Positions 16,623-25,446 are shown, counted from the first letter of the stretch. The stretch is DNA of 64,000 nucleotides from Idiomarina baltica OS145 (GCF_000152885.1 NZ_CH672406.1:195142-259141); one strand, 5' to 3'. Notes: generated by a model from the letters alone, not told the origin. Made by a program: numbers and translations.

Positions 16623-17384
16623 CTATTTTAGCGCCTGCCCCAGTGACTGAAAATAGTCTAACCAACACTCAGCGACAGCATTGGCCTCATCTTGTTTTGG
16701 ATAAAGTCCGAGCTCAGCGGTTTTACTTTTTAACGTACCGGCCACGAGAAAATGGTTTTTCAATGTCTGCTGTTGAACAACCCGTTCAAAACACCGTGCC
16801 GCGACCTCTTCCGGCATCGAAAAGTAGTAACTTCCTTCAGCCTTATCAAAAGCCATGCAGCGTTTCATTAGAGCACTTGCTGACTGTCCATCTGATGATA
16901 GGAACAATCGCTGAAACCCCAACACAAGCCGTTCATTTAGAGTGTGCGGGCGCACGGGCTCATTCAGCAGCCAAGCTTTGCTTGCGAACCGGCCTGGTTG
17001 CGTGGCTGAGCTGAATAGATGTGAGGCAATATAGTGATCAAAGGCGTGAAACCACTCGTGCGCTAAACTGCCACCTCCTGCATTTTTCGCTAGCGCCAAT
17101 AGCCGCCGTGACGGGATATAATGGGCGCTGGCACCGAGCCGACCACCAATTCCATAATTGATCGACAAACTACCGCGTAGTGATATCACTGACTCAGTGA
17201 CGCCCAAGATTACCTGTAAGTCACATAAAGCATCGAAAAATAAATTGGCTGCCACCTGCTGCTCATGCGCGGTGACCCAACGGCCGATACGTACCGAGTT
17301 AAATCCAAACAGTTTAACGATGTCTGCAAAGCTGACATCCGCGCCACCGCGATGAGGTGGACCATTTCTAAAATATTCGCGCAT
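16623..17384 (-). CDS. CLCA_X family protein (putative zinc metallopeptidase-like)
   Basis: 253 residues from ATG 17384 (MREYFRNGPPHRGG), the start that family members resemble; the open frame continues upstream to 17498. The body contains GADVSFADIVKLFGF, RWVTAHEQQVAANLFFDAL and SLAHEWFHAFDHY. HEWFH is an HExxH-like sequence (His-Glu-Trp-Phe-His), so a zincin-type metal site is plausible though unproven. This corresponds to the family annotated CLCA_X in gammaproteobacteria, of unknown function. It follows the TIGR03643 gene by 22 nt on the same strand and is probably the last gene of an asnA-TIGR03643-CLCA_X unit. Confidence 0.75.
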   Translation of the reverse strand: MREYFRNGPPHRGGADVSFADIVKLFGFNSVRIGRWVTAHEQQVAANLFFDALCDLQVILGVTESVISLRGSLSINYGIGGRLGASAHYIPSRRLLALAKNAGGGSLAHEWFHAFDHYIASHLFSSATQPGRFASKAWLLNEPVRPHTLNERLVLGFQRLFLSSDGQSASALMKRCMAFDKAEGSYYFSMPEEVAARCFERVVQQQTLKNHFLVAGTLKSKTAELGLYPKQDEANAVAECWLDYFQSLGQALK

Positions 17385-17406
17385 GCTCGCTATTCTATCA
17401 CGGTCA

Positions 17407-17658
17407 TCACTGCTTGTACTGAGTGGGACAATAGCCTCGGCCGTAATCAAAACCTCGAATTTTACGGTGCTTGGTCGCTCGACCCGATACCCGCGCACGC
17501 CAGTTGTTAAACGCGGTTCTTTTAAGCTGTTTGCGCATTAACTTAATCACTTGGTCTTCACTCAGACCGTAGGTCTCGTTGATCGCCTCAAACGGCGTGC
17601 GATCTTCCCACGCCATTTCAATAATGCGTGAAATATCAGCTTCATTAAGTGCCTTCAT
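17407..17658 (-). CDS. TIGR03643 (DUF2805) small protein
   Basis: 83 residues from ATG 17658. The start is chosen because the upstream part of the open frame would overlap asnA and encodes no family-like sequence. The protein begins MKALNEADISRIIEMAWEDR and has an HTH-like stretch (YGLSEDQVIKLMRKQLK) followed by a basic region (RARVSGRATKHRKIRGFDYG). It fits the TIGR03643 group of unknown function. The basic tail and helix-turn-helix-like part suggest nucleic-acid contact, which is inference. It lies 37 nt downstream of asnA and 22 nt upstream of the CLCA_X gene. Confidence 0.8.
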   Translation of the reverse strand: MKALNEADISRIIEMAWEDRTPFEAINETYGLSEDQVIKLMRKQLKRTAFNNWRARVSGRATKHRKIRGFDYGRGYCPTQYKQ

Positions 17659-17695
17659 CCTAATGCTCCACTTGAATCCAGCACTCACATACGTA

Positions 17696-18676
17696 TTAAA
17701 GTGCTTCTTGGATGCCGGGTTGCCATACACCGCATTGCACTTGTGCAATATGGTCCGCTTGTAAAAGTAGCATCACCACTCGAGACTGTCCGATGCCACC
17801 GCCGATGGTCAATGGCAGTTCACCCGCAGCTAAACGTTGATGCCAAGCCAGTTTTAAACGATCTGTCTGTTCGGTCAGTTCGAGTTGCTTTTTAAGCGCC
17901 GCTGCATCAACACGTATGCCCATTGAGCTAAGCTCAATCGCTTTTTGTAGCTTAGGGCTCCATACCAACAAATCACCGTTCAAGCCTGTACCGAAGTGTT
18001 CAGTTTGCGTGCTCCAATCATCATAATCAGGCGCGCGTTCATCATGCTTTTTACCATCGCTAAGTGGTGCGCCAATACCGTAAACAAACACAGCACCGTG
18101 CGCTTCAGTAATTTTGTTTTCTCGTTGCTTAGCTGTTAGCTCGGGGTATTCCGCGCGCAGCGTCTCACTACTAATAAAGGTCAATTGCCGCGGCAGGATA
18201 GACAGCCCCCCGTAAATTGCTCGCAATTTACCCTCTGTTGCCGTAAGCGCTGCATAGATAAGTTGTACCTGCTGTTTAAGGTACTGAATGCTGCGCTGCT
18301 CTTCAGCAATCACTTTTTCCCAGTCCCATTGGTCAACAAATACTGAATGCGTTTCATCGAGCGTTTCTTCATCCGGTCTTAGCGCCGACATAGTTACTAC
18401 AATACCTTGACCCACCGGTGCTTGATAATCAGCGAGTAGCTGACGTTTCCACTTAGCGAGCGAGTGTACCACTTGATATTGTTTGTCTGGCAGTGCCGAA
18501 ACCTTGACCTCAACGGGGCGTTCGATACCCGATAGATCGTCTTGTAACCCCGTTCCCTGCTCTGTCAGTAATGGTCCTTCACATTTAACTAACTGCATCT
18601 GCCGACATAGCCGAGAGAGAAACTCGCGTTTTATGAAGTCAATTTTTTGTTGTTTTGCCAAATACCCTTCCCACAT
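17696..18676 (-). CDS. asnA: Aspartate-ammonia ligase (asparagine synthetase A)
   Basis: 326 residues, the normal length of AsnA (about 330). It starts MWEGYLAKQQKIDFIKREF and includes LLTEQGTGLQDDLSGIERPV, VHSLAKWKRQLL, VYGIGAPLSDGKKHDERAPDYDDW and a C-terminal LTIGGGIGQSRVVMLLL, the class-II-tRNA-synthetase-like ATP site. The enzyme makes asparagine from aspartate, ammonia and ATP in the cytoplasm. The divergent asnC regulator starts 164 bp away, as in E. coli, so AsnC control of asnA by asparagine is likely. Confidence 0.96.
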   Translation of the reverse strand: MWEGYLAKQQKIDFIKREFLSRLCRQMQLVKCEGPLLTEQGTGLQDDLSGIERPVEVKVSALPDKQYQVVHSLAKWKRQLLADYQAPVGQGIVVTMSALRPDEETLDETHSVFVDQWDWEKVIAEEQRSIQYLKQQVQLIYAALTATEGKLRAIYGGLSILPRQLTFISSETLRAEYPELTAKQRENKITEAHGAVFVYGIGAPLSDGKKHDERAPDYDDWSTQTEHFGTGLNGDLLVWSPKLQKAIELSSMGIRVDAAALKKQLELTEQTDRLKLAWHQRLAAGELPLTIGGGIGQSRVVMLLLQADHIAQVQCGVWQPGIQEAL

Positions 18677-18840
18677 AAAGTACTCCTGAATCGATTAATT
18701 GCGTGATGACTGTAGAAACAGAAAACCATGGAAGAGAGCAAAAACTCAATAGTATTTATTCATTTATGCTAAACTAAAAAATAATTTCTACTTAAATGAA
18801 GATATATTTAAATTAAATCCAATAAATAAGCCTGATTAAC

Positions 18841-19299
18841 ATGAAAAATTATAAATTAGATAATCTCGATAAATTTATCCTAGAAACATTACTCAATGAT
18901 GCGCGGGTGTCGTATGCAACCATGGCGACAACTCAAAAAGTAAGTACCGCGACCGTTCATGTCCGCGTTGAGAAAATGCGTAAGCTGGGCATAATCAAAG
19001 GCACGCGGCTCGCCATTGATCCCAAAAAATTGGGGTACGACGTCTGTTGCTTCATTGGAATAACACTAACAACAGCTGGCGATTATCCGTTAGCAATCGA
19101 GAAACTTGCTCATGTCGACGCTATCACCGAAGCGCATTACACGACGGGTCACTACAATATCTTTGCAAAGCTGATGACGCGCTCAATTGAGGATTTACAA
19201 GATATTCTGATCAATCGAATTCAGGTCATCAAAGAGGTACAAGCAACCGACACCTGGATTTCGTTGCAACAACCGATAGCGAGGCAAGTTAAGCCGTGA
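18841..19299 (+). CDS. asnC: AsnC, Lrp/AsnC-family regulator
   Basis: 152 residues. The N-terminal HTH (LDNLDKFILETLLNDARVSYATMA, then STATVHVRVEKMRKLGII) and the C-terminal RAM ligand domain (FIGITLTTAGDYPLAIEKL, HYTTGHYNIFAKLMTRS) define the Lrp/AsnC family. AsnC of E. coli activates asnA when asparagine is low. The gene is divergent from asnA. The shared 164-bp region is AT-rich near asnC and should hold its sites; I could not single out one reliably. Confidence 0.93.
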   Translation: MKNYKLDNLDKFILETLLNDARVSYATMATTQKVSTATVHVRVEKMRKLGIIKGTRLAIDPKKLGYDVCCFIGITLTTAGDYPLAIEKLAHVDAITEAHYTTGHYNIFAKLMTRSIEDLQDILINRIQVIKEVQATDTWISLQQPIARQVKP

Positions 19300-19403
19300 T
19301 TTACGATGTTAATGGCATCTTTTATACGGTTAAACGAAAGCCGTGCCGCAAAAGTAGGATTTCTGTTAGTCTAGTTGTATTAAAACAACTAGGAGTATAA
19401 CAA

Positions 19404-22028
19404 ATGCTGAAAAACGCGCTAAGGACTTGCTTGGCGGGCGTCGCATTACTCAGTTCTACCGTGAGTGTGGCGCAAGCCGACCCCGTTAAATTGGATTACT
19501 ACCTTCCTCAAGATGTGCAGTATGATCCTGCGGTTCCGACCCCTGAAGAAGCCCTCGGCTATCAAGTCGGTGAATGGCATGTGCGCCATGATCAAATCGT
19601 ACAATATATGTATCAGTTGGCAGAGTCATCTGATCGCATCACGATTGAAGAAACTGGACGTACTCATGAACAGCGTCCCTTGTTGCTATTAACCATCACA
19701 TCGCCCGACAATCAAAAAAACATCGATGCGGTGCGCGAACAGCATTTGGCGGCCGCAGATCCTAATCGTGATGCGGACGACAATACGCCGTTAGTTCTGT
19801 ATATGGGTTACAGCATTCACGGTGATGAATCGAGTGGCTCAAATGCGGCCCTGCTGTTTGCTTATTACCTGGCTGCGGCTCAAAACCCGGCGCTCGATAA
19901 AGCATTACAAGACACCGTTGTACTGCTTGATCCATCACTTAACCCTGACGGACTGGCACGTTTTGCACAGTGGGCAAACCAACACCGCAGCAAAAACCTC
20001 GTTGCCGATCCGCAGTCTCGTGAACACGTCCAACCGTTTGTCCGTGGTCGTGTAAACCACTATTGGTTCGATCTCAATCGCGACTGGTTATTGCTACAAC
20101 ACCCAGAGTCACAGGCTCGTATCGCCAACTTCCAGAAATGGAAACCCAACGTTCTAACTGACTTTCACGAAATGGGCACGAACAGCACGTTTTTCTTTCA
20201 ACCCGGTATCCCTTCGCGCAAGAACCCGTTAACACCGGATGAAAACGTGCGTCTTACTGAAATTTTGGCGGCGGCCCATGCCGACTCGTTAGATAACCTG
20301 GGCAACCTCTATTACACGGAAGAGTCGTTTGACGACTTTTACTACGGCAAAGGATCGACTTATCCCGATATTCAAGGCGCTGTGGGCGTGTTATTCGAAC
20401 AAGCATCGAGCCGCGGCCACCTGCAAGACTCAGTTAATGGTGAAGTCAGCTTCCCGTTTACCATTCGCAACCAGTTCATCACATCGCTGAGCACGCTCTA
20501 TGGCGCTCATGCGAATAAAAAACGTTTTATTGACTTCCAAGAACGTGTTTATGACGACGCTATGGAAGCGGGTGACGATGCGAATTTTGATGGCTACCTG
20601 ATTGGTGCGAATGATGTAAACCGTCTTAGCGGACTCGTTGAGTTGCTTAAACAACATGGTATCGACGGTTATCGTGTAGAACGTGATGTTGAAACTAACA
20701 ACAAGCGGTTTAAAGCAGGCTTGAGTTACTTCATCCCTGCCGAGCAAGCGCAGTACGGTCTGATTCATGCCATCTTCAGCACGCGAAAAGATTTCCCAGA
20801 CAATACGTTTTATGACGTATCTGGCTGGACTTTGCCAATGGCATTTAACACGCAGTTCACGACTTACCGTGGCCGTATCAGCCTTGATGATACGGCGTGG
20901 AATGCACCACAGCGTGATGCCGTATCTATCAACGCCAACGCGTACGCATTAGCGTTTGATTGGTATGATTACAAGGCCCCTGCGATGCTGCAAGCATTGT
21001 TAGAACAAGGTGTCCACGCACGTCAGAGTTTTAAACCTTTGCACCTACCGACACTAAATGGTAAGACGGCTAACTTATCCGCTGGTTCGGTGGTTGTAAC
21101 GCGCGCTTACCAAAATCAAGACTGGTCGAATGTAGTCGCGGCGGTTAAAAATATCGCTGAGCAACAAAATGTTACCGTTTACTCGGTAAAAACCGGTCTC
21201 ACGCCCAAAGGTATCGATTTAGGTAGTCGCAATATTCAGCCGGTAAAAGAACCCAGCGTAATGATGCTGACGGGCGATGGTGTGAACCTTTATGAAGCGG
21301 GTGAAGCATGGTATTACCTCGATCGCCACGTAGGTCTTCCACTATCGATGGTCGATACCGACCGTATCAGTCGCGTTGACTTAAACCGCTACAGCCACAT
21401 CATTTTGGTGGATGGTAGCTATTACACGCTTTCTGACGGCGAAATAGCGCGGTTAACTGATTGGGTGCGTCGAGGCGGTGTATTAATTGGCCAACAAGGT
21501 GGCGCTGAATGGATGAGTCGCCATGGCTTACTCTACACTCAGTTTGTTGAAGACAAAACGTTTAGTGATGCGTTTTCAACCGCAGGCCTGACTTATAAAG
21601 ACCGCGATAGTTACTATGCACAACGCCGTATCGCAGGCGCTATTTTCCAAATGGACATTGATCCGCAAAACCCATTAATGTTTGGCTTCCCTCATCGCAG
21701 CATGCCCGTGTTTAAAGACGAGTTGAATGCGATGGAGGCTCCACAAAGCCCCTTTGTCAGTGTCGCTCAATACAGTGACCAGCCGCTACTCAGTGGTTAT
21801 GCAGACAAGCGCAACCAAGCGGTGTTAGCCGGTAAAACTAACATTGCCGCACACCGCTTAGGTGAAGGCCGTGTCATTGGGTTTGCCGACAACGTTAATT
21901 TCCGTGCGTTTTTCTGGGGCACGGCAAAGCTATTGAGTAACGCGATTTATTTAGCACCGGCTATTGAAGCCTATGCGGATCCTATCAAGGATAAAGCAGC
22001 CGCCGACGAGGCAGCCGCTGCACATTAA
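19404..22028 (+). CDS. Exported M14-family zinc carboxypeptidase
   Basis: 874 residues with a signal peptide (hydrophobic LAGVALLSSTVSVAQA, cleavage near residue 25). The M14 carboxypeptidase domain shows the zinc motif HGDE in GYSIHGDESSGSN (His139, Glu142), then DLNRDWLLLQHPE and the third ligand region TDFHEMGTNSTFFF. A long C-terminal part includes a glutamine-amidotransferase-like segment (IILVDGSYYTLSDGEIARLTDWVRRGG), as in related large M14 proteins. It should trim peptides outside the cytoplasm. It is followed by a strong terminator, so it is probably a single-gene unit. Preferred substrate unknown. Confidence 0.9.
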   Translation: MLKNALRTCLAGVALLSSTVSVAQADPVKLDYYLPQDVQYDPAVPTPEEALGYQVGEWHVRHDQIVQYMYQLAESSDRITIEETGRTHEQRPLLLLTITSPDNQKNIDAVREQHLAAADPNRDADDNTPLVLYMGYSIHGDESSGSNAALLFAYYLAAAQNPALDKALQDTVVLLDPSLNPDGLARFAQWANQHRSKNLVADPQSREHVQPFVRGRVNHYWFDLNRDWLLLQHPESQARIANFQKWKPNVLTDFHEMGTNSTFFFQPGIPSRKNPLTPDENVRLTEILAAAHADSLDNLGNLYYTEESFDDFYYGKGSTYPDIQGAVGVLFEQASSRGHLQDSVNGEVSFPFTIRNQFITSLSTLYGAHANKKRFIDFQERVYDDAMEAGDDANFDGYLIGANDVNRLSGLVELLKQHGIDGYRVERDVETNNKRFKAGLSYFIPAEQAQYGLIHAIFSTRKDFPDNTFYDVSGWTLPMAFNTQFTTYRGRISLDDTAWNAPQRDAVSINANAYALAFDWYDYKAPAMLQALLEQGVHARQSFKPLHLPTLNGKTANLSAGSVVVTRAYQNQDWSNVVAAVKNIAEQQNVTVYSVKTGLTPKGIDLGSRNIQPVKEPSVMMLTGDGVNLYEAGEAWYYLDRHVGLPLSMVDTDRISRVDLNRYSHIILVDGSYYTLSDGEIARLTDWVRRGGVLIGQQGGAEWMSRHGLLYTQFVEDKTFSDAFSTAGLTYKDRDSYYAQRRIAGAIFQMDIDPQNPLMFGFPHRSMPVFKDELNAMEAPQSPFVSVAQYSDQPLLSGYADKRNQAVLAGKTNIAAHRLGEGRVIGFADNVNFRAFFWGTAKLLSNAIYLAPAIEAYADPIKDKAAADEAAAAH

Positions 22029-22056
22029 TCAGTCAGCTTTTATAGCGTTACCGATG

Positions 22057-22089
22057 AGCCGTCATATGAAAAATATGACGGCTTTTTTT
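22057..22089 (+). terminator. Intrinsic terminator after the M14 peptidase gene
   Basis: AGCCGTCATAT (22057-22067) pairs perfectly with ATATGACGGCT (22073-22083), with a 5-nt loop GAAAA, and a run of seven T residues (22083-22089). It lies 28 nt after the stop codon. Confidence 0.95.
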
Positions 22090-22161
22090 CTAAAATTTTG
22101 ATCCAACCGTTCAATTTACGACTAACGTAATAGTGAACCTTTAAAAAAATAAGGAGACATT

Positions 22162-22332
22162 ATGTTACGTTGGGTTCTGATTTTTCTGGTCATTGCCGTC
22201 GTGGCAGCGGTGTTTGGATTTGGTGGTATTGCCGGTGCGGCCGCTGAAATCGCGAAGATTATCTTTTACATCTTCATTATTCTTTTCGCTATTTCTATTA
22301 TCATGGGACTGCTTGGAAAACGACGTCGATAA
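22162..22332 (+). CDS. DUF1328 small membrane protein (YtjA-like)
   Basis: 56 residues from ATG 22162 with AAGGAG 6 nt upstream. The sequence starts [20 protein letters not shown], passes through [13 protein letters not shown] and a second helix [17 protein letters not shown], and ends GKRRR. This is the DUF1328/YtjA family of two-helix inner-membrane proteins, often linked to stress induction; the function is unknown. It stands between the peptidase terminator and cstA. Confidence 0.92.
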   Translation: MLRWVLIFLVIAVVAAVFGFGGIAGAAAEIAKIIFYIFIILFAISIIMGLLGKRRR

Positions 22333-22340
22333 CTGATATG

Positions 22341-22355
22341 ACGTCTATTAGACGT
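22341..22355. promoter_or_regulatory. Palindrome upstream of cstA, possible operator
   Basis: ACGTCTA-T-TAGACGT is a perfect 7-bp inverted repeat around one base, 82 nt before the cstA start. Its compact symmetric form is that of a regulator-binding site, but I know no matching consensus, and chance cannot be excluded. Confidence 0.35.
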
Positions 22356-22436
22356 TAGTCGCATGCCTGTTGGGGTTGAATTTGCGCTACAATGGGTAGC
22401 GAATCTCAAAATCAACCACAACAAGAGGCTTCATCC

Positions 22437-24101
22437 ATGAATGCAATATTCGTGATGCTATTGGGTCTAGCTGCGATGTTCTTGGGCTACGTATTTTATT
22501 CAAAATTCGTCGCTGAGAAGATCTACAAGCTAGACCCAAATTTCAAAACACCCGCTCATGAATTTGAAGACGGTGTGGACTTTGTCCCAACTAATAAGTA
22601 TGTACTTTGGGGTCACCACTTTACTTCCGTAGCCGGCGCAGCACCGATTATTGGTCCTGCTATCGCGGTGATTTGGGGCTGGGTGCCTGCATTCCTGTGG
22701 GTCATCTTTGGCACCATCTTCTTTGCCGGTGTTCACGACGCAGGTGCGATTTGGGCAAGTAACCGAAATAAAGCCAAATCAATGGGTAGCTTAACAGGTG
22801 ACGTGGTCAGCAAGCGCGCACAGACGCTGTTCATGATCGTTATCTTCCTTGTGCTGCTCATGGTCAACGCGGTATTTGCCACGGCTATCTCTGGCCTCTT
22901 GGTGAAATTTCCAAGCTCTGTTATTCCTGTTTGGGGCGCAATTTTCGTTGCGTTAATCATCGGTCAGATTATTTTCCGTAAATGGATGGGGCTCGGTACT
23001 GTCTCAATCTTAGGCGTTGTTGCACTCTATTTACTGATTTGGGCGGGTCCTTCCGCGCCATTATCTCTGCCAGAAACAATGGGCGGTCTGACAGACAACG
23101 CAAGTTGGGTTCTTATTTTATTTGGTTATGCTGCCATTGCGTCGTTGCTTCCCGTTTGGATGCTGTTACAGCCGCGCGATTATATCAACGGTCTGCAACT
23201 GTTTATCGGTCTGATCCTGCTGTATGCTGCGGTTCTATTGCTAGGTCCAGACATGACCGCTCCAGCATTCAATACCAATTTGCCAGAAAATACGCCGTCA
23301 ATGTTGCCTCTGTTGTTTGTTACCATTGCTTGTGGTGCGATTTCCGGCTTCCACGGTTTGGTCGCTTCAGGCACGACATCTAAGCAACTGGATAAAGAAA
23401 CTGACCTGCGTTTTGTGGGTTACTTCGGTGCAATTGGTGAAGGCTCGCTCTCACTTGCGACCATTATCGCAGCATGTGCTGGCTTTGCGACATTAGCCGA
23501 CTGGGAAGCTGTTTACAGCTCCTTCGGGCAAGGTGGTGTAGCGGCCTTCGTAGAGGGTGGCGCGAATATTATCAGCCAAGGTGTCGGTCTTGATAATGAA
23601 ATTGCTGAAACTTTGCTTACAGTGATGGCGGTTTTGTTTGCGGGTACCACTATGGATACCGGTTTGCGTCTACAGCGTTATATCTTCCAAGAATGGGGTA
23701 ACATCTATAATATTTCTTGGATGCAGAAAGCGTTGCCTGCGACATTGTTGGCGGTCATTTCATGTGTAGCACTCGCCTTTGGTGCGGGATCAGACGGTTC
23801 AGGTGGCTTAGCGATTTGGCCGCTGTTTGGTACCACTAACCAATTACTTGCAGGCTTGACCTTGATGGTTATCACAGTCATGTTGGTACGGTTAGGTCGT
23901 CCAATGTACGTGACATTACTGCCGTTGATTTTCTTGCTGATTATGACAGTGTTCGCGCTGTTCATTCAGTTAAAAGGTTTCTACATGGAAGAGAACTGGT
24001 TCTTATTCGGTTTAGATATTGTGGTACTGATTGCCGCTGTATGGATCGCTCTAGAGGCCACGTCGGCACTATCGAACCTTAAGAAAGAGCAGAAGTCTTA
24101 G
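22437..24101 (+). CDS. cstA: CstA-family carbon starvation/peptide or pyruvate transporter
   Basis: 554 residues from ATG 22437, preferred over 22392 because AAGAGG lies 9 nt upstream and the membrane domain starts at once. About fifteen hydrophobic helices are visible. CstA landmarks are KYVLWGHHFTSVAGAAPIIGPAIAVIWGW, VHDAGAIWASNRNKAKS, SGFHGLVASGTTSKQL and GTTNQLLAGLT. CstA relatives import peptides or pyruvate. It is shorter than E. coli CstA (about 700), fitting the short subgroup. The cory-CC-star gene follows after 24 nt and the ArsA-like ATPase after that, which marks a distinct conserved module. Confidence 0.93.
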   Translation: MNAIFVMLLGLAAMFLGYVFYSKFVAEKIYKLDPNFKTPAHEFEDGVDFVPTNKYVLWGHHFTSVAGAAPIIGPAIAVIWGWVPAFLWVIFGTIFFAGVHDAGAIWASNRNKAKSMGSLTGDVVSKRAQTLFMIVIFLVLLMVNAVFATAISGLLVKFPSSVIPVWGAIFVALIIGQIIFRKWMGLGTVSILGVVALYLLIWAGPSAPLSLPETMGGLTDNASWVLILFGYAAIASLLPVWMLLQPRDYINGLQLFIGLILLYAAVLLLGPDMTAPAFNTNLPENTPSMLPLLFVTIACGAISGFHGLVASGTTSKQLDKETDLRFVGYFGAIGEGSLSLATIIAACAGFATLADWEAVYSSFGQGGVAAFVEGGANIISQGVGLDNEIAETLLTVMAVLFAGTTMDTGLRLQRYIFQEWGNIYNISWMQKALPATLLAVISCVALAFGAGSDGSGGLAIWPLFGTTNQLLAGLTLMVITVMLVRLGRPMYVTLLPLIFLLIMTVFALFIQLKGFYMEENWFLFGLDIVVLIAAVWIALEATSALSNLKKEQKS

Positions 24102-24125
24102 TGAGAGACTTTAAGGAGTAAGACC

Positions 24126-24407
24126 ATGCGCAACATGAACATTAAATCGATTCAACAGTGGTTGAGCCGTGCGGGTGAACTGGTAAACGAGTTTTACAAC
24201 GCCCCCTATCGGTCAGCGATCGCTCGCGCCAAGCGTGACGAAGATGATTTGTTCATGATGCTGGTCTTCTCCGAAATGATGGGGGTTCCTAACCCCGCAT
24301 CCTATTACACTTTAGAGCTCCAGCCATTAATGCTGGAGCGTTTTCATGATTGGCATCAACGCATGGGAATGGAACACTCACCTCTGGATCATTTCCGCTG
24401 CTGTTAG
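24126..24407 (+). CDS. Cory-CC-star protein
   Basis: 93 residues, AAGGAG 8 nt upstream. The C-terminus is RCC followed directly by the stop, the feature that gives the cory-CC-star family its name; conserved-looking blocks are FYNAPYRSAIARAKRDEDDLFMMLVFSEMMG and NPASYYTLELQPLML. The biochemical role is unknown. The gene sits between cstA (24-nt gap) and an ArsA/GET3-like ATPase (22-nt gap). The terminal Cys-Cys could bind a metal or be an interaction tag read by the ATPase; that is a guess. Confidence 0.88.
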   Translation: MRNMNIKSIQQWLSRAGELVNEFYNAPYRSAIARAKRDEDDLFMMLVFSEMMGVPNPASYYTLELQPLMLERFHDWHQRMGMEHSPLDHFRCC

Positions 24408-24429
24408 CCCACGACTTTAAGGTGTCTTT

Positions 24430-25446
24430 ATGAAGTCGATTCTCGACCGTAAAGTAGTATTGGTCGGCGGTAAAGGTGGGGTCGGAAAAACCACAGTCTC
24501 GGCATCTCTTGCCCTGCTCGCCGCTCAGCAAGGTAAACACGTTCTTGTTGTTTCAACGGATCCAGCACACAGTCTCGCGGACGCTTTTGATGTAAAAATT
24601 GGTGATAAGTTCACGCCAATTAGCGAGCGTGTCACCGCACTCGAAATCGACCCTGATCGTGAAGTCAACGCGCACATTGACCGTGTCACGCAGCAAATGA
24701 AACGCTTTACCAACCCTGATTTATTTCCTGAAGTTGAACGCCAGATGCGCTTATCGAAGCAATCCCCTGGGGCTCAGGAAGCTGCCCTCCTCGAGCGTAT
24801 TGCGAAACTGATTGATGAATCGGAGCGTGACTACGATCTATTGATTTTTGATACGGCACCAACAGGCCACACCTTACGTTTACTGACGCTACCGGAAGCC
24901 ATGGCAGCTTGGACACAGGGTATGTTGCGTTCGCAGAACCGCTCAGAGGAGTTTGAGGGGGTGCTTAAGCATCTATCGCCGAAGTCCGGCAAAGATGTCC
25001 ATAACCCAATGGCCAACCCTGACCAACATGCCAGTGATGGTTTATCTGAACGCAGCAAGGCAGTAAGCGAACAATTGCTGAATCGGCAACGCTTATTTCA
25101 ACGTACTCGCCGTGTATTACAAGATGCTGAGCATACCGCTATTGTATTTGTCATGACGCCAGAACGCTTGCCGATACAAGAAACTGAGCGTGCTATGAAA
25201 GCGTTGCGCGCTGAGCACTTACCTGTCGGTGGTATTTTTGTCAATCGCGTGCTCCCTGAAGACGCCGATGGTGCTTTTCTTGCCAAACGACGTGTCCAAG
25301 AAGCTGCCTATCTTGAGGAAATTGATAAGACCTTTGCTCAACACGAACTGGTACGACTGCCTTTACTATCTGAAGATCCACAAGGTTTAGCCGCGCTCAG
25401 CTCGTTTTCATCATTACTTTCGTCCGCACTCGGTACCAAGGAGTAA
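24430..25446 (+). CDS. ArsA/GET3-family ATPase
   Basis: 338 residues. The deviant Walker A KGGVGKTTVSA (about residues 14-24), switch region STDPAHSLADAFDVKIGD, and DTAPTGHTLRLLTLPE (switch II) are diagnostic of the ArsA/GET3 group. No arsenic genes are near, so an arsenite pump role is unlikely. Linked to CstA and the CC-star protein, it may handle targeting or assembly of one of them, as GET3 does for tail-anchored proteins; this is inference. Its final 109 bp are overlapped by the oppositely oriented gene for an exported protein. Confidence 0.9.
   Translation: MKSILDRKVVLVGGKGGVGKTTVSASLALLAAQQGKHVLVVSTDPAHSLADAFDVKIGDKFTPISERVTALEIDPDREVNAHIDRVTQQMKRFTNPDLFPEVERQMRLSKQSPGAQEAALLERIAKLIDESERDYDLLIFDTAPTGHTLRLLTLPEAMAAWTQGMLRSQNRSEEFEGVLKHLSPKSGKDVHNPMANPDQHASDGLSERSKAVSEQLLNRQRLFQRTRRVLQDAEHTAIVFVMTPERLPIQETERAMKALRAEHLPVGGIFVNRVLPEDADGAFLAKRRVQEAAYLEEIDKTFAQHELVRLPLLSEDPQGLAALSSFSSLLSSALGTKE

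Noticed and set aside
17659-17748. Longer start of the TIGR03643 gene
   Set aside because: The extension would overlap asnA and has no resemblance to the family, which begins at MKALNEADIS.
24430-25446. Arsenic efflux ATPase role for the ArsA-like gene
   Set aside because: No arsB, arsR or arsC is nearby, and the setting with cstA and the CC-star gene points elsewhere.
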